A stretch of DNA of 49,023 nt, from contig JAZGFD010000118.1 in assembly GCA_036479115.1 (NCBI GenBank), positions 1-49,023 of the forward strand. Direction: 5' to 3'. The position numbers and the translations under genes are program-made. This DNA is from UBA7328 sp036479115. GTDB taxonomy: Bacteria > Bacteroidota > Bacteroidia > Chitinophagales > Saprospiraceae. Below the pieces are notes generated by a model, which saw nothing but the letters and a program-made list of their open reading frames with translations, did not search any database and was not told the origin of the DNA. Shown here piece after piece: positions 1-8,991 of the stretch (its first letter is position 1; each line of letters starts with the position of its first letter).

Positions 1-138
1 AGTTGTTTTGGATGAGATTTACATTTATTGAGATTCGGTGATGCCTGAGTATCAGCTAATTGAAAAAAATATAAAGATCGCCAAAAGAAACTTTTTTGAT
101 TTTGTGTGTTTCTGGAGTGGGCTCATATTTGGACACTA
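1..138 (-). repeat. Truncated, diverged copy of the 164-bp MITE-like repeat
   Basis: This segment aligns, with divergence, to the reverse orientation of the elements at 15897-16059 and 21345-21508. The shared core (gatgcctgagtatcagc, 41-57) is followed by a block ending in ccaaaagaaac and by the terminal gacacta at 132-138. The window edge cuts off the other terminus. The copy ends 13 bases before the acs start codon. It is longer and more changed near its terminus than the other copies, which suggests an older insertion. Confidence 0.7.
101..131 (+). promoter_or_regulatory. Candidate acs promoter inside the repeat copy
   Basis: TTTG at 101-104 is followed after 19 bases by CATATTTG at 124-131. 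The Bacteroidota consensus is TTTG, about 19-23 bases, then TAnnTTTG, so there is one mismatch (C for T). Transcription would begin near 135, giving a leader of about 16 bases before the ATG at 152. The site is inside the diverged repeat copy, and the intact copies lack it. Confidence 0.4.
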
Positions 139-151
139 ACAGAAATAAGAG

Positions 152-2050
152 ATGACACAACAGTTAAAATCATTGGAAGAATATAAAGAAGCCCACAAAA
201 AAAGTGTTGAGCGTCCAGAAGAATTTTGGGCAGAGCAGGCTGATACATTTACTTGGAAAAAGAAATGGGACAAAGTACTGGATTGGAACTTTGAAGAACC
301 AAATATCAAATGGTTTGAAGGGGGCAAGCTCAATATTACCGAAAATTGCCTGGATCGACACATTTCAGAAAGAGGCGACCAAGTTGCTATTCTATGGGAA
401 CCTAATGATGTGAATGCAAAAGTAAAGAAGTATACCTACAAAGAGCTATTAGCTGAGGTATGTAGATGTGCCAATGGACTAAAATCAAAAGGTATAGGAA
501 AAGGAGATAGGGTAGTTTTTTATATGCCTATGGTACCAGAGCTTGCTATAGGAATATTGGCATGTGCTAGAATAGGAGCTGTACATTCGGTTGTTTTTGC
601 AGGTTTTTCTGCTCAGGCTTTGGCAGATCGCATTAAAGATGCTACGGCTAAAGCTGTGATATGTAGTGATTTTAACAGAAGAGGCAGTAAAAATATAGAA
701 GTAAAAGTAGTAGTGGATGCTGCATTAGATAAAGGCTGTACATCTATTGAGACAGTCATAGTACATCAAAATACAGGTGGGCAAATAAAATTTGATGCTG
801 AGGTAGATACGTGGTGGCATGAGCTTTGTGAAAAACAATCAAATGAATGCCCTGCGGAAATAATGGATGCGGAGGATCAGCTTTTTATTCTATATACTTC
901 TGGGTCCACAGGCAAACCCAAAGGCGTGGTACATACTTGTGGCGGATATATGGTATACACTTGCTATACATTTAAAAATGCTTTTCAGTACAAAGAAGGA
1001 GATGTTTATTGGTGTACGGCAGATATTGGATGGATTACAGGTCACTCTTATATCGTATACGGGCCACTTTTAGCTGGAGCTACCACAATGATGTTTGAAG
1101 GTGTTCCGACTTATCCTGATGCGGGTCGTTTTTGGGAGATTTGCGAAAAGCATAAAGTAAATCAATTTTATACCGCACCAACAGCTATAAGGGCACTGAT
1201 GGCGAAAGGAGATGACATTCCTGCTAAATATAATTTGTCCTCACTAAAATTATTAGGATCAGTAGGAGAACCCATCAACGAAGAAGCATGGCACTGGTAT
1301 GACAAGCACATTGGCAAGCACAATGCTCCTATTATTGATACATGGTGGCAGACCGAGACAGGAGGCATAATGATAACGCCGTTACCTGGCATCACCGATA
1401 CCAAACCTACATATGCTTCCTACCCAATGCCGGGTATTCAGCCCATACTCATGGATGCAGATGGCAATGAAGTGGAAGGAAACAATGTAGAAGGACTGCT
1501 TTGTATAAAATTCCCCTGGCCTTCTATAATTCGAACTATCTATGGAGATCATGAGAGATGTAAAATGACTTATTTCTCTACATTCAAAGGCATGTATTTT
1601 ACTGGTGATGGTGCCAGAAGAGATGAAGATGGGCGTATAAGAGTGATAGGAAGAGTGGATGATGTAATCAATGTATCAGGCCATAGAATGGGCACGGCAG
1701 AAGTGGAAAATGCAATAAACGAGCATGAGAATGTGATAGAGTCAGCTGTAGTAGGATACCCCCACGATATCAAAGGACAAGGCATATATGCTTACGTGAT
1801 AGTGGATGAATTAGGACAAAACAAAGGCGACCTTACCCATGAAATAAAAGCGGTAGTAACCAGAGAAATTGGCCCAATAGCCAGGCCAGATAAGATACAA
1901 GTAGTGAGTGGATTACCAAAAACAAGATCAGGTAAAATCATGAGAAGAATACTAAGAAAAATAGCCTCTGGTGACACTTCAGGTCTAGGAGATATATCTA
2001 CTTTGCTCAACCCTGAAATAGTAGAGCACATCAAGGAAGGAGCCATATGA
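152..2050 (+). CDS. acs: Acetyl-CoA synthetase (AMP-forming)
   Basis: Makes acetyl-CoA from acetate, ATP and CoA through an acetyl-adenylate in the cytoplasm, allowing acetate use or recycling. The 632-residue length is normal for the family. Visible motifs of the adenylate-forming (ANL) superfamily are the phosphate-binding loop YTSGSTGKPKG near residue 247, TWWQTETGG near 396, the hinge region GRVDDVINVSGHRMGTAEVE near 500, and the C-terminal KTRSGKIMRR. K595 in that last motif is the catalytic lysine, known in the family to be controlled by acetylation. The tryptophan in the TWWQTE motif fits a small (acetyl) acyl pocket. Translation starts at the first ATG after the repeat. The stop codon overlaps the start of the MATE gene (ATGA), so the two are probably co-transcribed. 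Confidence 0.97.
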   Translation: MTQQLKSLEEYKEAHKKSVERPEEFWAEQADTFTWKKKWDKVLDWNFEEPNIKWFEGGKLNITENCLDRHISERGDQVAILWEPNDVNAKVKKYTYKELLAEVCRCANGLKSKGIGKGDRVVFYMPMVPELAIGILACARIGAVHSVVFAGFSAQALADRIKDATAKAVICSDFNRRGSKNIEVKVVVDAALDKGCTSIETVIVHQNTGGQIKFDAEVDTWWHELCEKQSNECPAEIMDAEDQLFILYTSGSTGKPKGVVHTCGGYMVYTCYTFKNAFQYKEGDVYWCTADIGWITGHSYIVYGPLLAGATTMMFEGVPTYPDAGRFWEICEKHKVNQFYTAPTAIRALMAKGDDIPAKYNLSSLKLLGSVGEPINEEAWHWYDKHIGKHNAPIIDTWWQTETGGIMITPLPGITDTKPTYASYPMPGIQPILMDADGNEVEGNNVEGLLCIKFPWPSIIRTIYGDHERCKMTYFSTFKGMYFTGDGARRDEDGRIRVIGRVDDVINVSGHRMGTAEVENAINEHENVIESAVVGYPHDIKGQGIYAYVIVDELGQNKGDLTHEIKAVVTREIGPIARPDKIQVVSGLPKTRSGKIMRRILRKIASGDTSGLGDISTLLNPEIVEHIKEGAI

Positions 2051-3408
2051 CAAGTATCGCAGGACTCTATTCAGAGTATCGCGATGACTTTAGAAAGAAT
2101 ATAAAATTAGCTACACCCATCATGACTGGTCAGCTGGGTCAGGTCATAGTGAATGTGGTAGATAGTCTCATGGTAGGCAGACTTGGAGCAGCGTCATTGG
2201 CCTCGGTGTCTTTAGCAGTTTCTATCTGTATCATATTCATAATAGTGGGGACGGGCATTTCTTTTGCATTACCGCCATTATTAGCCAAAGCACATGGTGC
2301 TGGTCAGCATAAAAGGGTAGGGATTTACTTCTATCACAGTACTATCATTAACATTGTTTATGCCATATTTTCTATAATCAGTATAGAGGTCATTGTGCCA
2401 TTATTAGGCCATCTGGGGCATAATCCTGAGGTTGTACAATTGGCCATACCATATATTAGAATTACCGCTTATGCTATGATTCCTTTAATGTTGTTTCAAT
2501 CCTTTAGATGTTTTGCTGACGGATTGTCTTGGACATTACTGCCTATGATCGCTATCATCACTGGTAATGTGGCCAATGTTATTTTAAATTATATGTTCAT
2601 TTTTGGAAATTGGGGAGCACCTATGATGGGTGTAAAAGGGGCTGCAATGAGCACTATGATAGCCAGAATTTTAATGTTAGTAGTATTGTTCGGCTTAATT
2701 TATAAAAGAGAAGCACTTTGGAATCACCTGAAAATAAAATCATTAAAACTTAAAAAGAGAGTATTTAATAATCTCCTTGAAATTGGAATTCCAACTTCAT
2801 TACAGATGTTTTTTGAAGTTTCAGGTTTTGCAGGTGCAGCTTTACTGATGGGTATTCTAAGTAGAGATGCACAGGCAGCTCATCAGATTGCCATCAATAT
2901 GTCAGCCGTTACTTTTTTAATTTGCTCTGGACTCGGTATGGCTGCAACAGTGAGAGTAGGGAATAGACTGGGAGAAAAAAATGCAATTGGTATAAGAAGA
3001 GCTGGCTTGAGTAGTATTGTTCAGGTAGTGATTATTATGCTCGTCTTTTCTTTGATTATGATAATATTTAGGGCAGTATTACCTACATTTTATATCGATG
3101 ATGTAAATGTGATCAATATTGCATCTACACTTTTGATCGCAGCAGCAATTTTTCAAATTCCTGATGGAATACAAGTTGTAGCTCTAGGGGCATTAAGGGG
3201 ATTACAAGATGTGAAGGCACCTACTTTCATCACCTTTGTTGCCTATTGGGTTTTTGGCCTTCCGTTTAGTTACTTCAGCGCATTTTATTTTGATATTGGC
3301 CCTATTGGCATATGGTTAGGTCTGGTAGTAGGATTGACGATTTCTTCTACTTTATTAACTTTGAGATTTTGGAAAAAAAGTAAGGTAAGCCCAACTCTGG
3401 ATTTCTGA
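2047..3408 (+). CDS. MATE family efflux transporter
   Basis: A 453-residue integral membrane protein of the multidrug and toxin extrusion family, which exports organic cations or drugs in exchange for Na+ or H+. The sequence shows about twelve hydrophobic segments in two halves, typical of MATE proteins. The N-terminal part reads PIMTGQLGQVIVNVVDSLMV, and GxxxAA.H.I-type sequence (residues about 270-290, SRDAQAAHQIAINMSA) lies in the second half. Length is normal. Its ATG overlaps the acs stop codon, so translational coupling is likely. There is no obvious functional link to acetate metabolism, and the substrate cannot be read from the sequence. Confidence 0.93.
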   Translation: MTSIAGLYSEYRDDFRKNIKLATPIMTGQLGQVIVNVVDSLMVGRLGAASLASVSLAVSICIIFIIVGTGISFALPPLLAKAHGAGQHKRVGIYFYHSTIINIVYAIFSIISIEVIVPLLGHLGHNPEVVQLAIPYIRITAYAMIPLMLFQSFRCFADGLSWTLLPMIAIITGNVANVILNYMFIFGNWGAPMMGVKGAAMSTMIARILMLVVLFGLIYKREALWNHLKIKSLKLKKRVFNNLLEIGIPTSLQMFFEVSGFAGAALLMGILSRDAQAAHQIAINMSAVTFLICSGLGMAATVRVGNRLGEKNAIGIRRAGLSSIVQVVIIMLVFSLIMIIFRAVLPTFYIDDVNVINIASTLLIAAAIFQIPDGIQVVALGALRGLQDVKAPTFITFVAYWVFGLPFSYFSAFYFDIGPIGIWLGLVVGLTISSTLLTLRFWKKSKVSPTLDF

Positions 3409-3465
3409 GGAAATAGATGATGAATTAAATGTAAATCAAAATCAACACAAAACCCATCATAGTCT

Positions 3466-3474
3466 TACCTTTGC
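3466..3474 (+). promoter_or_regulatory. Promoter -7 element of the universal stress gene
   Basis: TACCTTTGC matches the Bacteroidota -7 consensus TAnnTTTG exactly. It lies 26 bases upstream of the ATG at 3500, giving a predicted leader of about 20 bases. No clear upstream TTTG element is seen at the usual spacing. Confidence 0.55.
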
Positions 3475-3499
3475 ACCTTATTAGTTTAGATGCCATCCT

Positions 3500-4300
3500 A
3501 TGCTTAAAATACTTGTTCCAATAGATTTCTCTGAATCCAGTAAAAAAGCGCTCTCTTATGCCTTGACACTAGGTGAAAAAACAAAGATAAATGTGTACAT
3601 GCTGCATGTCACTACTGTGCCCAGTAGATCAGGCACAAAGCTGATTCATAAAATGAGAGAATTAGCAAAAGACGAGGATAGATCCATGGTAGATTCTCAA
3701 ACAAATACGTTTATCTCCGGAATTAAAGGGATATCCGATTTGAATCAAATAACAATTATTAGATATGGAGATGTGAGCAAACAAATCATCAATGTATCCT
3801 TACAAGAAGATTTTGATCTAATAGTAATGGGCACCAAAGGAGTTTCAAGGATTAAAGAGGCATTCATGGGTAGTAATACCTACTCAACTCTTAAACTATC
3901 GATGATTCCAACAATTGTGGTTCCTATGGTTTATGATGCAAATAAAACAACAAAAAAAGCATGTATCGCGCTAAGAGTGAATAAGTTGTATGGAAATATG
4001 TGCGCAAAACTTTTAGAGAAAAGTATTCTATTAGGATATGAACCAGAATTGATGACTGTAGTGGATAATAAAAGTGATGAATTAGCATTGACAGTAAAAA
4101 TGCAGAGAAAATCATATCCGATATATATGGCAAAAAACCCCAGACCTAGAAGGGCCATTTTAGAATACATTACTGCAAACAATAGCGGGATTCTTGCTTT
4201 GAATTTTAATGCCTATTCCTTTTTCAAAGAATTGACTTACCATTCTGTGAGTAGTGAATTTACATTTAGAAGCAAGATTCCTATCCTGTTTATGCGATAA
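3500..4300 (+). CDS. Universal stress protein, two-domain
   Basis: A 266-residue cytoplasmic UspA-type protein. The N-terminal half (about 1-145) is a complete Usp domain: it opens with ILVPIDFSESSKKALSYAL and carries the ATP-binding signature G-x2-G-x9-G-(S/T) as GTKGVSRIKEAFMGS near residues 111-125. The C-terminal half has the size of a second Usp domain, but the glycine signature is missing, so it probably does not bind nucleotide. Tandem Usp proteins with one degenerate half are common in Bacteroidota. The gene stands alone with its own TAnnTTTG promoter. A stress-adaptation role comes from the family; nothing more specific can be said. Confidence 0.9.
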   Translation: MLKILVPIDFSESSKKALSYALTLGEKTKINVYMLHVTTVPSRSGTKLIHKMRELAKDEDRSMVDSQTNTFISGIKGISDLNQITIIRYGDVSKQIINVSLQEDFDLIVMGTKGVSRIKEAFMGSNTYSTLKLSMIPTIVVPMVYDANKTTKKACIALRVNKLYGNMCAKLLEKSILLGYEPELMTVVDNKSDELALTVKMQRKSYPIYMAKNPRPRRAILEYITANNSGILALNFNAYSFFKELTYHSVSSEFTFRSKIPILFMR

Positions 4301-4558
4301 AAAAAATGGTTTATTTGTGGGCTGAAATAGCCTTTCCAATAGTATTTTAATAGCAGCTAGATATGAGAACAGGAGCCCTTTGTCTTTTTGTGATTGGGCT
4401 TCAAACAATAGTTTTATGGAGGGAAATTACAACTTGAGGAAAAAGGAATACAGTCCTTCTTTGCAATTAAGCCTTTTTGGTATTTTGAACTTTGTATTTT
4501 TTTTATAAAAAATATGAGCAATAATCATTAATTTCAACACATTAAATATAAAGCTAAA
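4301..4558. other. Intergenic spacer, no gene seen
   Basis: 258 bases between the Usp and S9 peptidase genes. A weak hairpin (GGCT/AGCC, 4320-4332, followed by TTT) could act in termination, but it is too short to call. The end (about 4480-4520) has several TTTG and TTTTG runs, but no exact TAnnTTTG promoter was found. Confidence 0.4.
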
Positions 4559-6460
4559 ATGACTGTAATGAAGAACTATATTATTTTCTTAATTCTATTA
4601 ATAACAATATCCTATTCTTGTAAAAAAACTGAAAATACCAGAACAATATCAGAATATACTATCGACCAATTCATGGACAATAAGAGTATTTTTGGTAGTT
4701 CATTTTCATCTGATGAGTCCAAACTTTTGGTAGGATCTAATGAAACAGGTATTATCAATGCTTATGAACTAGATCTTGCCACGGGTGTAAGGACTCCGCT
4801 CACCACTTCTGAGGATCGCACTATAAGACCCATTTCTTACTTCCCTTATGATGATCGTATTCTGTATCAAAGTGATAACAATGGAGATGAGATAGATCAT
4901 ATTTTTATGCAAGACCCTGAAGGCAATATTACCGATCTTACACCAGCTCAAGGAGCCAAAGCAAATTTTGGAGGATGGGCGGATGATAACCTGAGTTTTT
5001 TCTATTCTTCAAATGAACGAAACCCACAATTTTTTGACTTTTATGAGATGAATATTGAAGACTTTAGTTCAAAAAGATTATACCAGAATGATGATGGTAA
5101 AAACGTGAATGGGATATCTCGAAATAAGCAATTTATGGCCTTTTCAAAATCTGTAAACACCAATGATTCTGATATTTTTCTTCTTAATTTGAATAGCGGC
5201 AAAGAAGTACAAATCAACACAGTACAAGCAGGGCACAGCATTGCGGATTTTGGTACAGATAATACCAAACTATACTACCTCACTGATGAGGATGCAGAAT
5301 ATCAATATCTGATGACTTACGATATAGCAAGTGGAAGTAAAGAGAAAGTGCTGCAAAAAGACTGGGATATTAGATATACATATTTTTCTAAATCAGGTGA
5401 TTATAGAGTAACTGGTATCAATCAGGATGGCAAAACAGTAGTAGAATTATTCAATACACAAACTGGAAAAACCGTAGAAGTGCCTGATGTGGGTGACAAA
5501 GAAATCACTACTGTCAACATATCTGACAGTGAGACTAAAATGGCATTTTATGCAGGAGGATCGAATGCGCCCAGCGACCTTTATATGTATGATATGAATG
5601 CAAAAACGGTAAAAAAACTTACGAATACACTCAATCCCGAAATCAATGCAGCTGACCTAGTAAAAGGCGAGGTAGTAAGGTTTAAATCTTTTGACGGCCT
5701 TGATATCCCAGCTATTTTATATATGCCTCATCAAGCCTCTGCTGATGCCAAAGTGCCAGGAGTAATACAAGTACATGGAGGGCCAGGAGGGCAAACAAGG
5801 CTAAACTATTCCTCATTGTATCAATACCTAGTAAATCACGGTTATGCTGTACTATGTGTCAATAATCGAGGCAGCAGCGGATATGGCAAGACATTTTACC
5901 AGATGGATGACCAAAAACATGGCGATGTTGACCTCAAAGATATTATAGAAGGCAAGAATTACCTTGCTTCGCTTGATTTTATTGAAAGTGATAAAATAGG
6001 AATCTTAGGAGGTTCTTATGGTGGCTATATGGTGATGAGGGCAATGACTCATGCTCCCGACGAATTTAATGTAGGGGTGAATATTTTTGGTGTGACCAAT
6101 TGGCTGCGTACGCTTAAAAACATACCACCTTGGTGGGGATCATTCAAAGATGCTCTTTATCTTGAAATGGGAGATCCTAACACTGCAGATTCAGTAAGGC
6201 TTTATGACATATCTCCTGTATTTCATGGGGATCAGGTCAAAAACCCTGTAATGGTTTTACAAGGTTCAAAAGACCCAAGAGTACTACAGATAGAATCAGA
6301 TGAAATGGTGGCTGCGATGGAAAAGAATGGAGTGGAAGTGGATTATGTATTATTCGAAGATGAAGGCCATGGGTTTAGAAAAAAAGAGAATCAGATAGAA
6401 GGATGGAGTAAGATTATGAACTTTTTAGACAAGCATATGAAAGAGGGTTTGAAAGATTGA
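4559..6460 (+). CDS. S9 family peptidase (prolyl oligopeptidase type), lipoprotein
   Basis: A 633-residue predicted serine peptidase that cleaves short peptides, often after proline. The N-terminus is a lipoprotein signal: a hydrophobic stretch ending ITISYSC, with Cys21 followed by KK. Residues about 40-370 form a repetitive beta-propeller-like region with WD40/TolB-like sequence. Residues about 370-633 are the alpha/beta hydrolase domain: an HGGPGG oxyanion-hole motif, the nucleophile elbow GGSYGG (Ser486), Asp572 in GSKDPRV and His604 in EGHGF. The triad is therefore complete and the enzyme should be active. It is probably anchored in the periplasm and works in peptide catabolism. An in-frame ATG at 4568 is an alternative start that leaves the signal intact. 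Confidence 0.93.
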   Translation: MTVMKNYIIFLILLITISYSCKKTENTRTISEYTIDQFMDNKSIFGSSFSSDESKLLVGSNETGIINAYELDLATGVRTPLTTSEDRTIRPISYFPYDDRILYQSDNNGDEIDHIFMQDPEGNITDLTPAQGAKANFGGWADDNLSFFYSSNERNPQFFDFYEMNIEDFSSKRLYQNDDGKNVNGISRNKQFMAFSKSVNTNDSDIFLLNLNSGKEVQINTVQAGHSIADFGTDNTKLYYLTDEDAEYQYLMTYDIASGSKEKVLQKDWDIRYTYFSKSGDYRVTGINQDGKTVVELFNTQTGKTVEVPDVGDKEITTVNISDSETKMAFYAGGSNAPSDLYMYDMNAKTVKKLTNTLNPEINAADLVKGEVVRFKSFDGLDIPAILYMPHQASADAKVPGVIQVHGGPGGQTRLNYSSLYQYLVNHGYAVLCVNNRGSSGYGKTFYQMDDQKHGDVDLKDIIEGKNYLASLDFIESDKIGILGGSYGGYMVMRAMTHAPDEFNVGVNIFGVTNWLRTLKNIPPWWGSFKDALYLEMGDPNTADSVRLYDISPVFHGDQVKNPVMVLQGSKDPRVLQIESDEMVAAMEKNGVEVDYVLFEDEGHGFRKKENQIEGWSKIMNFLDKHMKEGLKD

Positions 6461-6494
6461 GGATAAATATTATTTGGCATATTTTAGATATTTT

Positions 6495-6608
6495 GATCAC
6501 AGCTCAGGTGGTGTGCTTTTGAGCCAATAAAGACCATTTATTAGCCAAAAATGGATACCAGCTAAGCTATGGATGAACAAGAACTGCCAATTTTTACAAA
6601 ATGAATTG
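6495..6608 (-). repeat. Partial copy of repeat family 2
   Basis: The segment starts agctcaggtggtgtgctttt and continues ccaataaagaccatt. This resembles 10291-10360 (actcaggtgtacgctttt, ccagataaagatcatt). It lacks a recognisable second terminus and lies directly against the fuller copy at 6611-6797, as if one copy inserted into or beside another. Confidence 0.4.
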
Positions 6609-6610
6609 AT

Positions 6611-6797
6611 TTTGTAACTACTCAGGTGGAGCCAATTTTGGGCACAAAAAGTTCTTTTTCTACCATATTTCAGCTATCCTTTTTCGCCATTGCTCTGCTA
6701 TGTCTAAAAAATGAGTTTTATTTGGTAAAAAAATAACAATTTCTTACCTGCCTGATTGGCATAAAAGCCTCAAAACGTCCACCTGTAGTTACATAAA
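6611..6797 (+). repeat. Repeat family 2, copy with terminal inverted repeats
   Basis: The left end TTTGTAACTACTCAGGTGGA (6611-6630) is mirrored at the right end by TCCACCTGTAGTTACATAAA (about 6778-6797), apart from a two-base gap. The interior includes accatatttcagct (6663-6676), which recurs inverted at 10390-10403. No coding capacity. It behaves like a small non-autonomous element or an intergenic repeat. Confidence 0.5.
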
Positions 6798-6834
6798 ATC
6801 AAAATTTGAATTCCTTTTGGTTTAGAAATAAAAG

Positions 6835-6999
6835 TAGCGTCGGAACGGAAACTGTCAAATTTTATGAAATAGAATATTTTGGATGAGAATTTAGTTTTTT
6901 GATATTTGGTGATGCCTGAGTATCAGCGAGTAGAAAAGGAATAAAATATATCACCAAAAGAACTATTTCTAATTTTGATGAATTTTCGTTCAGACACTA
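6835..6999 (-). mobile_element. MITE-like element, full copy (reverse orientation)
   Basis: 165 bases bounded by TA, with imperfect inverted ends TAGCGTCGGAACGGAAACT (left) and AATTTTCGTTCAGACACTA (right). The whole length aligns to the reverse complement of the copies at 15897-16059 and 21345-21508. It encodes no protein. The TA at each edge is what a TA-targeting transposase (IS630/Tc1-mariner group) would leave. Confidence 0.75.
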
Positions 7000-7087
7000 A
7001 GTAAATGTACCTTGTTGATAGGGTATGAAGACATATCAATAGGACTCACTTGAGAAGCAACTATTTTTTCTAAGCATAGATTGATTT

Positions 7088-8878
7088 TTAATCCAGCTTT
7101 AACACCTCTAAAAAAGCTTTCTGAGGCACTTGTACATTACCGATAGACCTCATTTTCTTCTTTCCTTTCTTTTGCTTTTCTAGCAGTTTCCTTTTACGCG
7201 AAATATCTCCACCATAGCATTTGGCTGTTACATCTTTTCTCAGTGCTGATATGGTCTCTCTTGCTATGATTTTAGCACCAATTGAAGCTTGTATGGCAAT
7301 AAGAAATTGTTGTCTTGGCAGCAATTCTTTTAGCTTCTTACATATTTGTCTTCCAAATGCTTCTGCCTTTGTTTTGTGTACCAATGAAGAAAGTGCATCC
7401 ACAGGCTCACCATTCAGCCTGATATCCAATCGTACTAAATCACTGGCAATATATTCTTTAGGAAAGTAATCAAAAGATGCATAGCCCCTTGTGATGGATT
7501 TGAGGCGATCATAAAAATCAAAAACGATCTCTGCCAAAGGCAGATCAAACGAAAGCTCAATTCTCTGTTGTGTCAAATAGGTTTGTTTTGTTAAAGTGCC
7601 CCTTTTATCCAAACAAAGGTTCATAATATTCCCTATGTATTCTGGTTTGGTAATAACCTGAGCGGATATATATGGTTCTTCAACCCTATCCAAAATTGTG
7701 GGGTCAGGGAGGTCAGAAGGCGTATTAATGGTCATTTTGTCGCCTTTTTTAGTATAAGCTACATATGATACATTCGGTATAGTGGTAATCACTTCTTGAT
7801 CAAATTCTCTGGACAATCGCTCCTGAATGATCTCCAAATGTAACATACCTAAAAACCCACATCTAAACCCAAACCCTAGTGCCACTGATGTCTCTGTCTC
7901 ATAAGTAAGAGAAGCATCATTGAGTTGTAGCTTTTCCAAACTGTCTCTAAGATCCTCAAAGTCTTCATTTTCAATTGGGTATATGCCAGCAAAAACCATT
8001 GGTTTTACTTCTTCAAACCCCTGAATTCCCTTTTCACAAGGGTTGTCAGTGGTGGTAATTGTATCTCCTACTTTTATCTCTTTAGATTCTTTTATTCCTG
8101 TGATGACATATCCTACATCTCCAGCTCTCATTTCCTTTTTTGGTACCTGTTCCATTTGAAGAATACCTATTTCATCAGCAAAGTAATCTTTGCCAGTATG
8201 AACGAATCGTATGCCTTCGCCCTTCTTCAAAGTACCATTCATAATTCGATAATATGCCACTACTCCTCTAAATGAGTTAAACATAGAATCAAAAATCAAA
8301 GCTTGTAACGGGGCTTCCGTATCGCCTTGTGGTGCTGGTATACGCTCTACTACTGCCGTCATTATTTCCTGAATGCCAATGCCTGTTTTACCACTGGCAT
8401 GAACTATCTCTTCTATATCACAACCTATGAGATCAATAATCTGATCTGACACCTCTTCAATCATCGCACTTTCCATATCTACTTTGTTCAATATTGGGAT
8501 GATTTCGAGATCATGTTCGATGGCCAGATATAGGTTAGAGATTGTCTGTGCCTGTATGCCTTGTGATGCATCTACTAATAACAAAGCGCCTTCACATGCA
8601 GCTATTGATCGTGATACTTCATAAGAGAAATCCACATGCCCAGGGGTATCTATAAGATTAAAGGTATAGGTCACTTCATCATCATGCTGATAGGACATTT
8701 GAATGGCATGACTTTTTATGGTAATTCCCCTTTCTCGTTCTATATCCATATTATCCAGAGTCTGAGCCTTCATATCTCTTTCACTAATGGTCTGGGTAAA
8801 TTCTAATAATCGATCAGATAGTGTACTCTTACCGTGATCAATGTGAGCAATCACACAGAAATTTCTAATATTCTTCAT
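7088..8878 (-). CDS. lepA: Elongation factor 4 (LepA), ribosome back-translocase GTPase
   Basis: A 596-residue translational GTPase that acts on stalled or mistranslocated ribosomes and in 30S biogenesis. The N-terminal G domain shows G1 (AHIDHGKST), G3 (DTPGH) and G4 (NKVD). The middle carries EF-G-like domains, including GFGFRCGFLGMLHLEI. The LepA-specific C-terminal domain ends with the basic segment GGDISRKRKLLEKQKKGKKK followed by MRSIGNVQVPQKAFLEVL, diagnostic for LepA. Length is normal. It is transcribed divergently from galK. A TAnnTTTG box lies almost against its start codon, so the mRNA may be leaderless. Confidence 0.98.
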   Translation of the reverse strand: MKNIRNFCVIAHIDHGKSTLSDRLLEFTQTISERDMKAQTLDNMDIERERGITIKSHAIQMSYQHDDEVTYTFNLIDTPGHVDFSYEVSRSIAACEGALLLVDASQGIQAQTISNLYLAIEHDLEIIPILNKVDMESAMIEEVSDQIIDLIGCDIEEIVHASGKTGIGIQEIMTAVVERIPAPQGDTEAPLQALIFDSMFNSFRGVVAYYRIMNGTLKKGEGIRFVHTGKDYFADEIGILQMEQVPKKEMRAGDVGYVITGIKESKEIKVGDTITTTDNPCEKGIQGFEEVKPMVFAGIYPIENEDFEDLRDSLEKLQLNDASLTYETETSVALGFGFRCGFLGMLHLEIIQERLSREFDQEVITTIPNVSYVAYTKKGDKMTINTPSDLPDPTILDRVEEPYISAQVITKPEYIGNIMNLCLDKRGTLTKQTYLTQQRIELSFDLPLAEIVFDFYDRLKSITRGYASFDYFPKEYIASDLVRLDIRLNGEPVDALSSLVHKTKAEAFGRQICKKLKELLPRQQFLIAIQASIGAKIIARETISALRKDVTAKCYGGDISRKRKLLEKQKKGKKKMRSIGNVQVPQKAFLEVLKLD

Positions 8879-8883
8879 TACTG

Positions 8884-8891
8884 CAAATATA
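8884..8891 (-). promoter_or_regulatory. lepA promoter -7 element, next to the start codon
   Basis: On the minus strand the sequence reads TATATTTGC, an exact TAnnTTTG match, and its G lies only 5 bases before the ATG of lepA (8878). If initiation occurs about 4-7 bases downstream of the box, as is usual in Bacteroidota, the transcript has almost no leader. Confidence 0.5.
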
Positions 8892-8939
8892 GATAGAAGG
8901 AATATGTAAATCAGATGAAATTGATTTTAAGAGTAATAA

Positions 8940-8973
8940 TTTGTAATTATTAATTTTAGCATTATTACTTTTG
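8940..8973 (+). promoter_or_regulatory. galK promoter (TTTG-N22-TACTTTTG)
   Basis: TTTG at 8940-8943 and TACTTTTG at 8966-8973 are separated by 22 bases, fitting both Bacteroidota consensus elements. Transcription would start near 8977, which leaves a leader of about 15 bases before the ATG at 8992. This decides the start codon: an in-frame TTG at 8971 lies inside the -7 element. Confidence 0.65.
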
Positions 8974-8991
8974 CGCACTTTTGATACATTC

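Larger units (their letters stand above)
6461..7087. other. Intergenic region filled with dispersed repeats
   Basis: 627 bases without a gene, between the convergent ends of the S9 peptidase and lepA. It holds a partial copy (about 6495-6608) and a fuller copy (6611-6797) of repeat family 2, then a full MITE-like element (6835-6999). The remaining 90 bases before the lepA stop show no clear terminator. It looks like a safe-haven site where repeats have accumulated between convergent genes. Confidence 0.6.

Noticed and set aside
8971..8991. TTG codon as galK start
   Set aside because: It overlaps the -7 promoter element, so it would not be in the transcript; the ATG at 8992 fits the family N-terminus.
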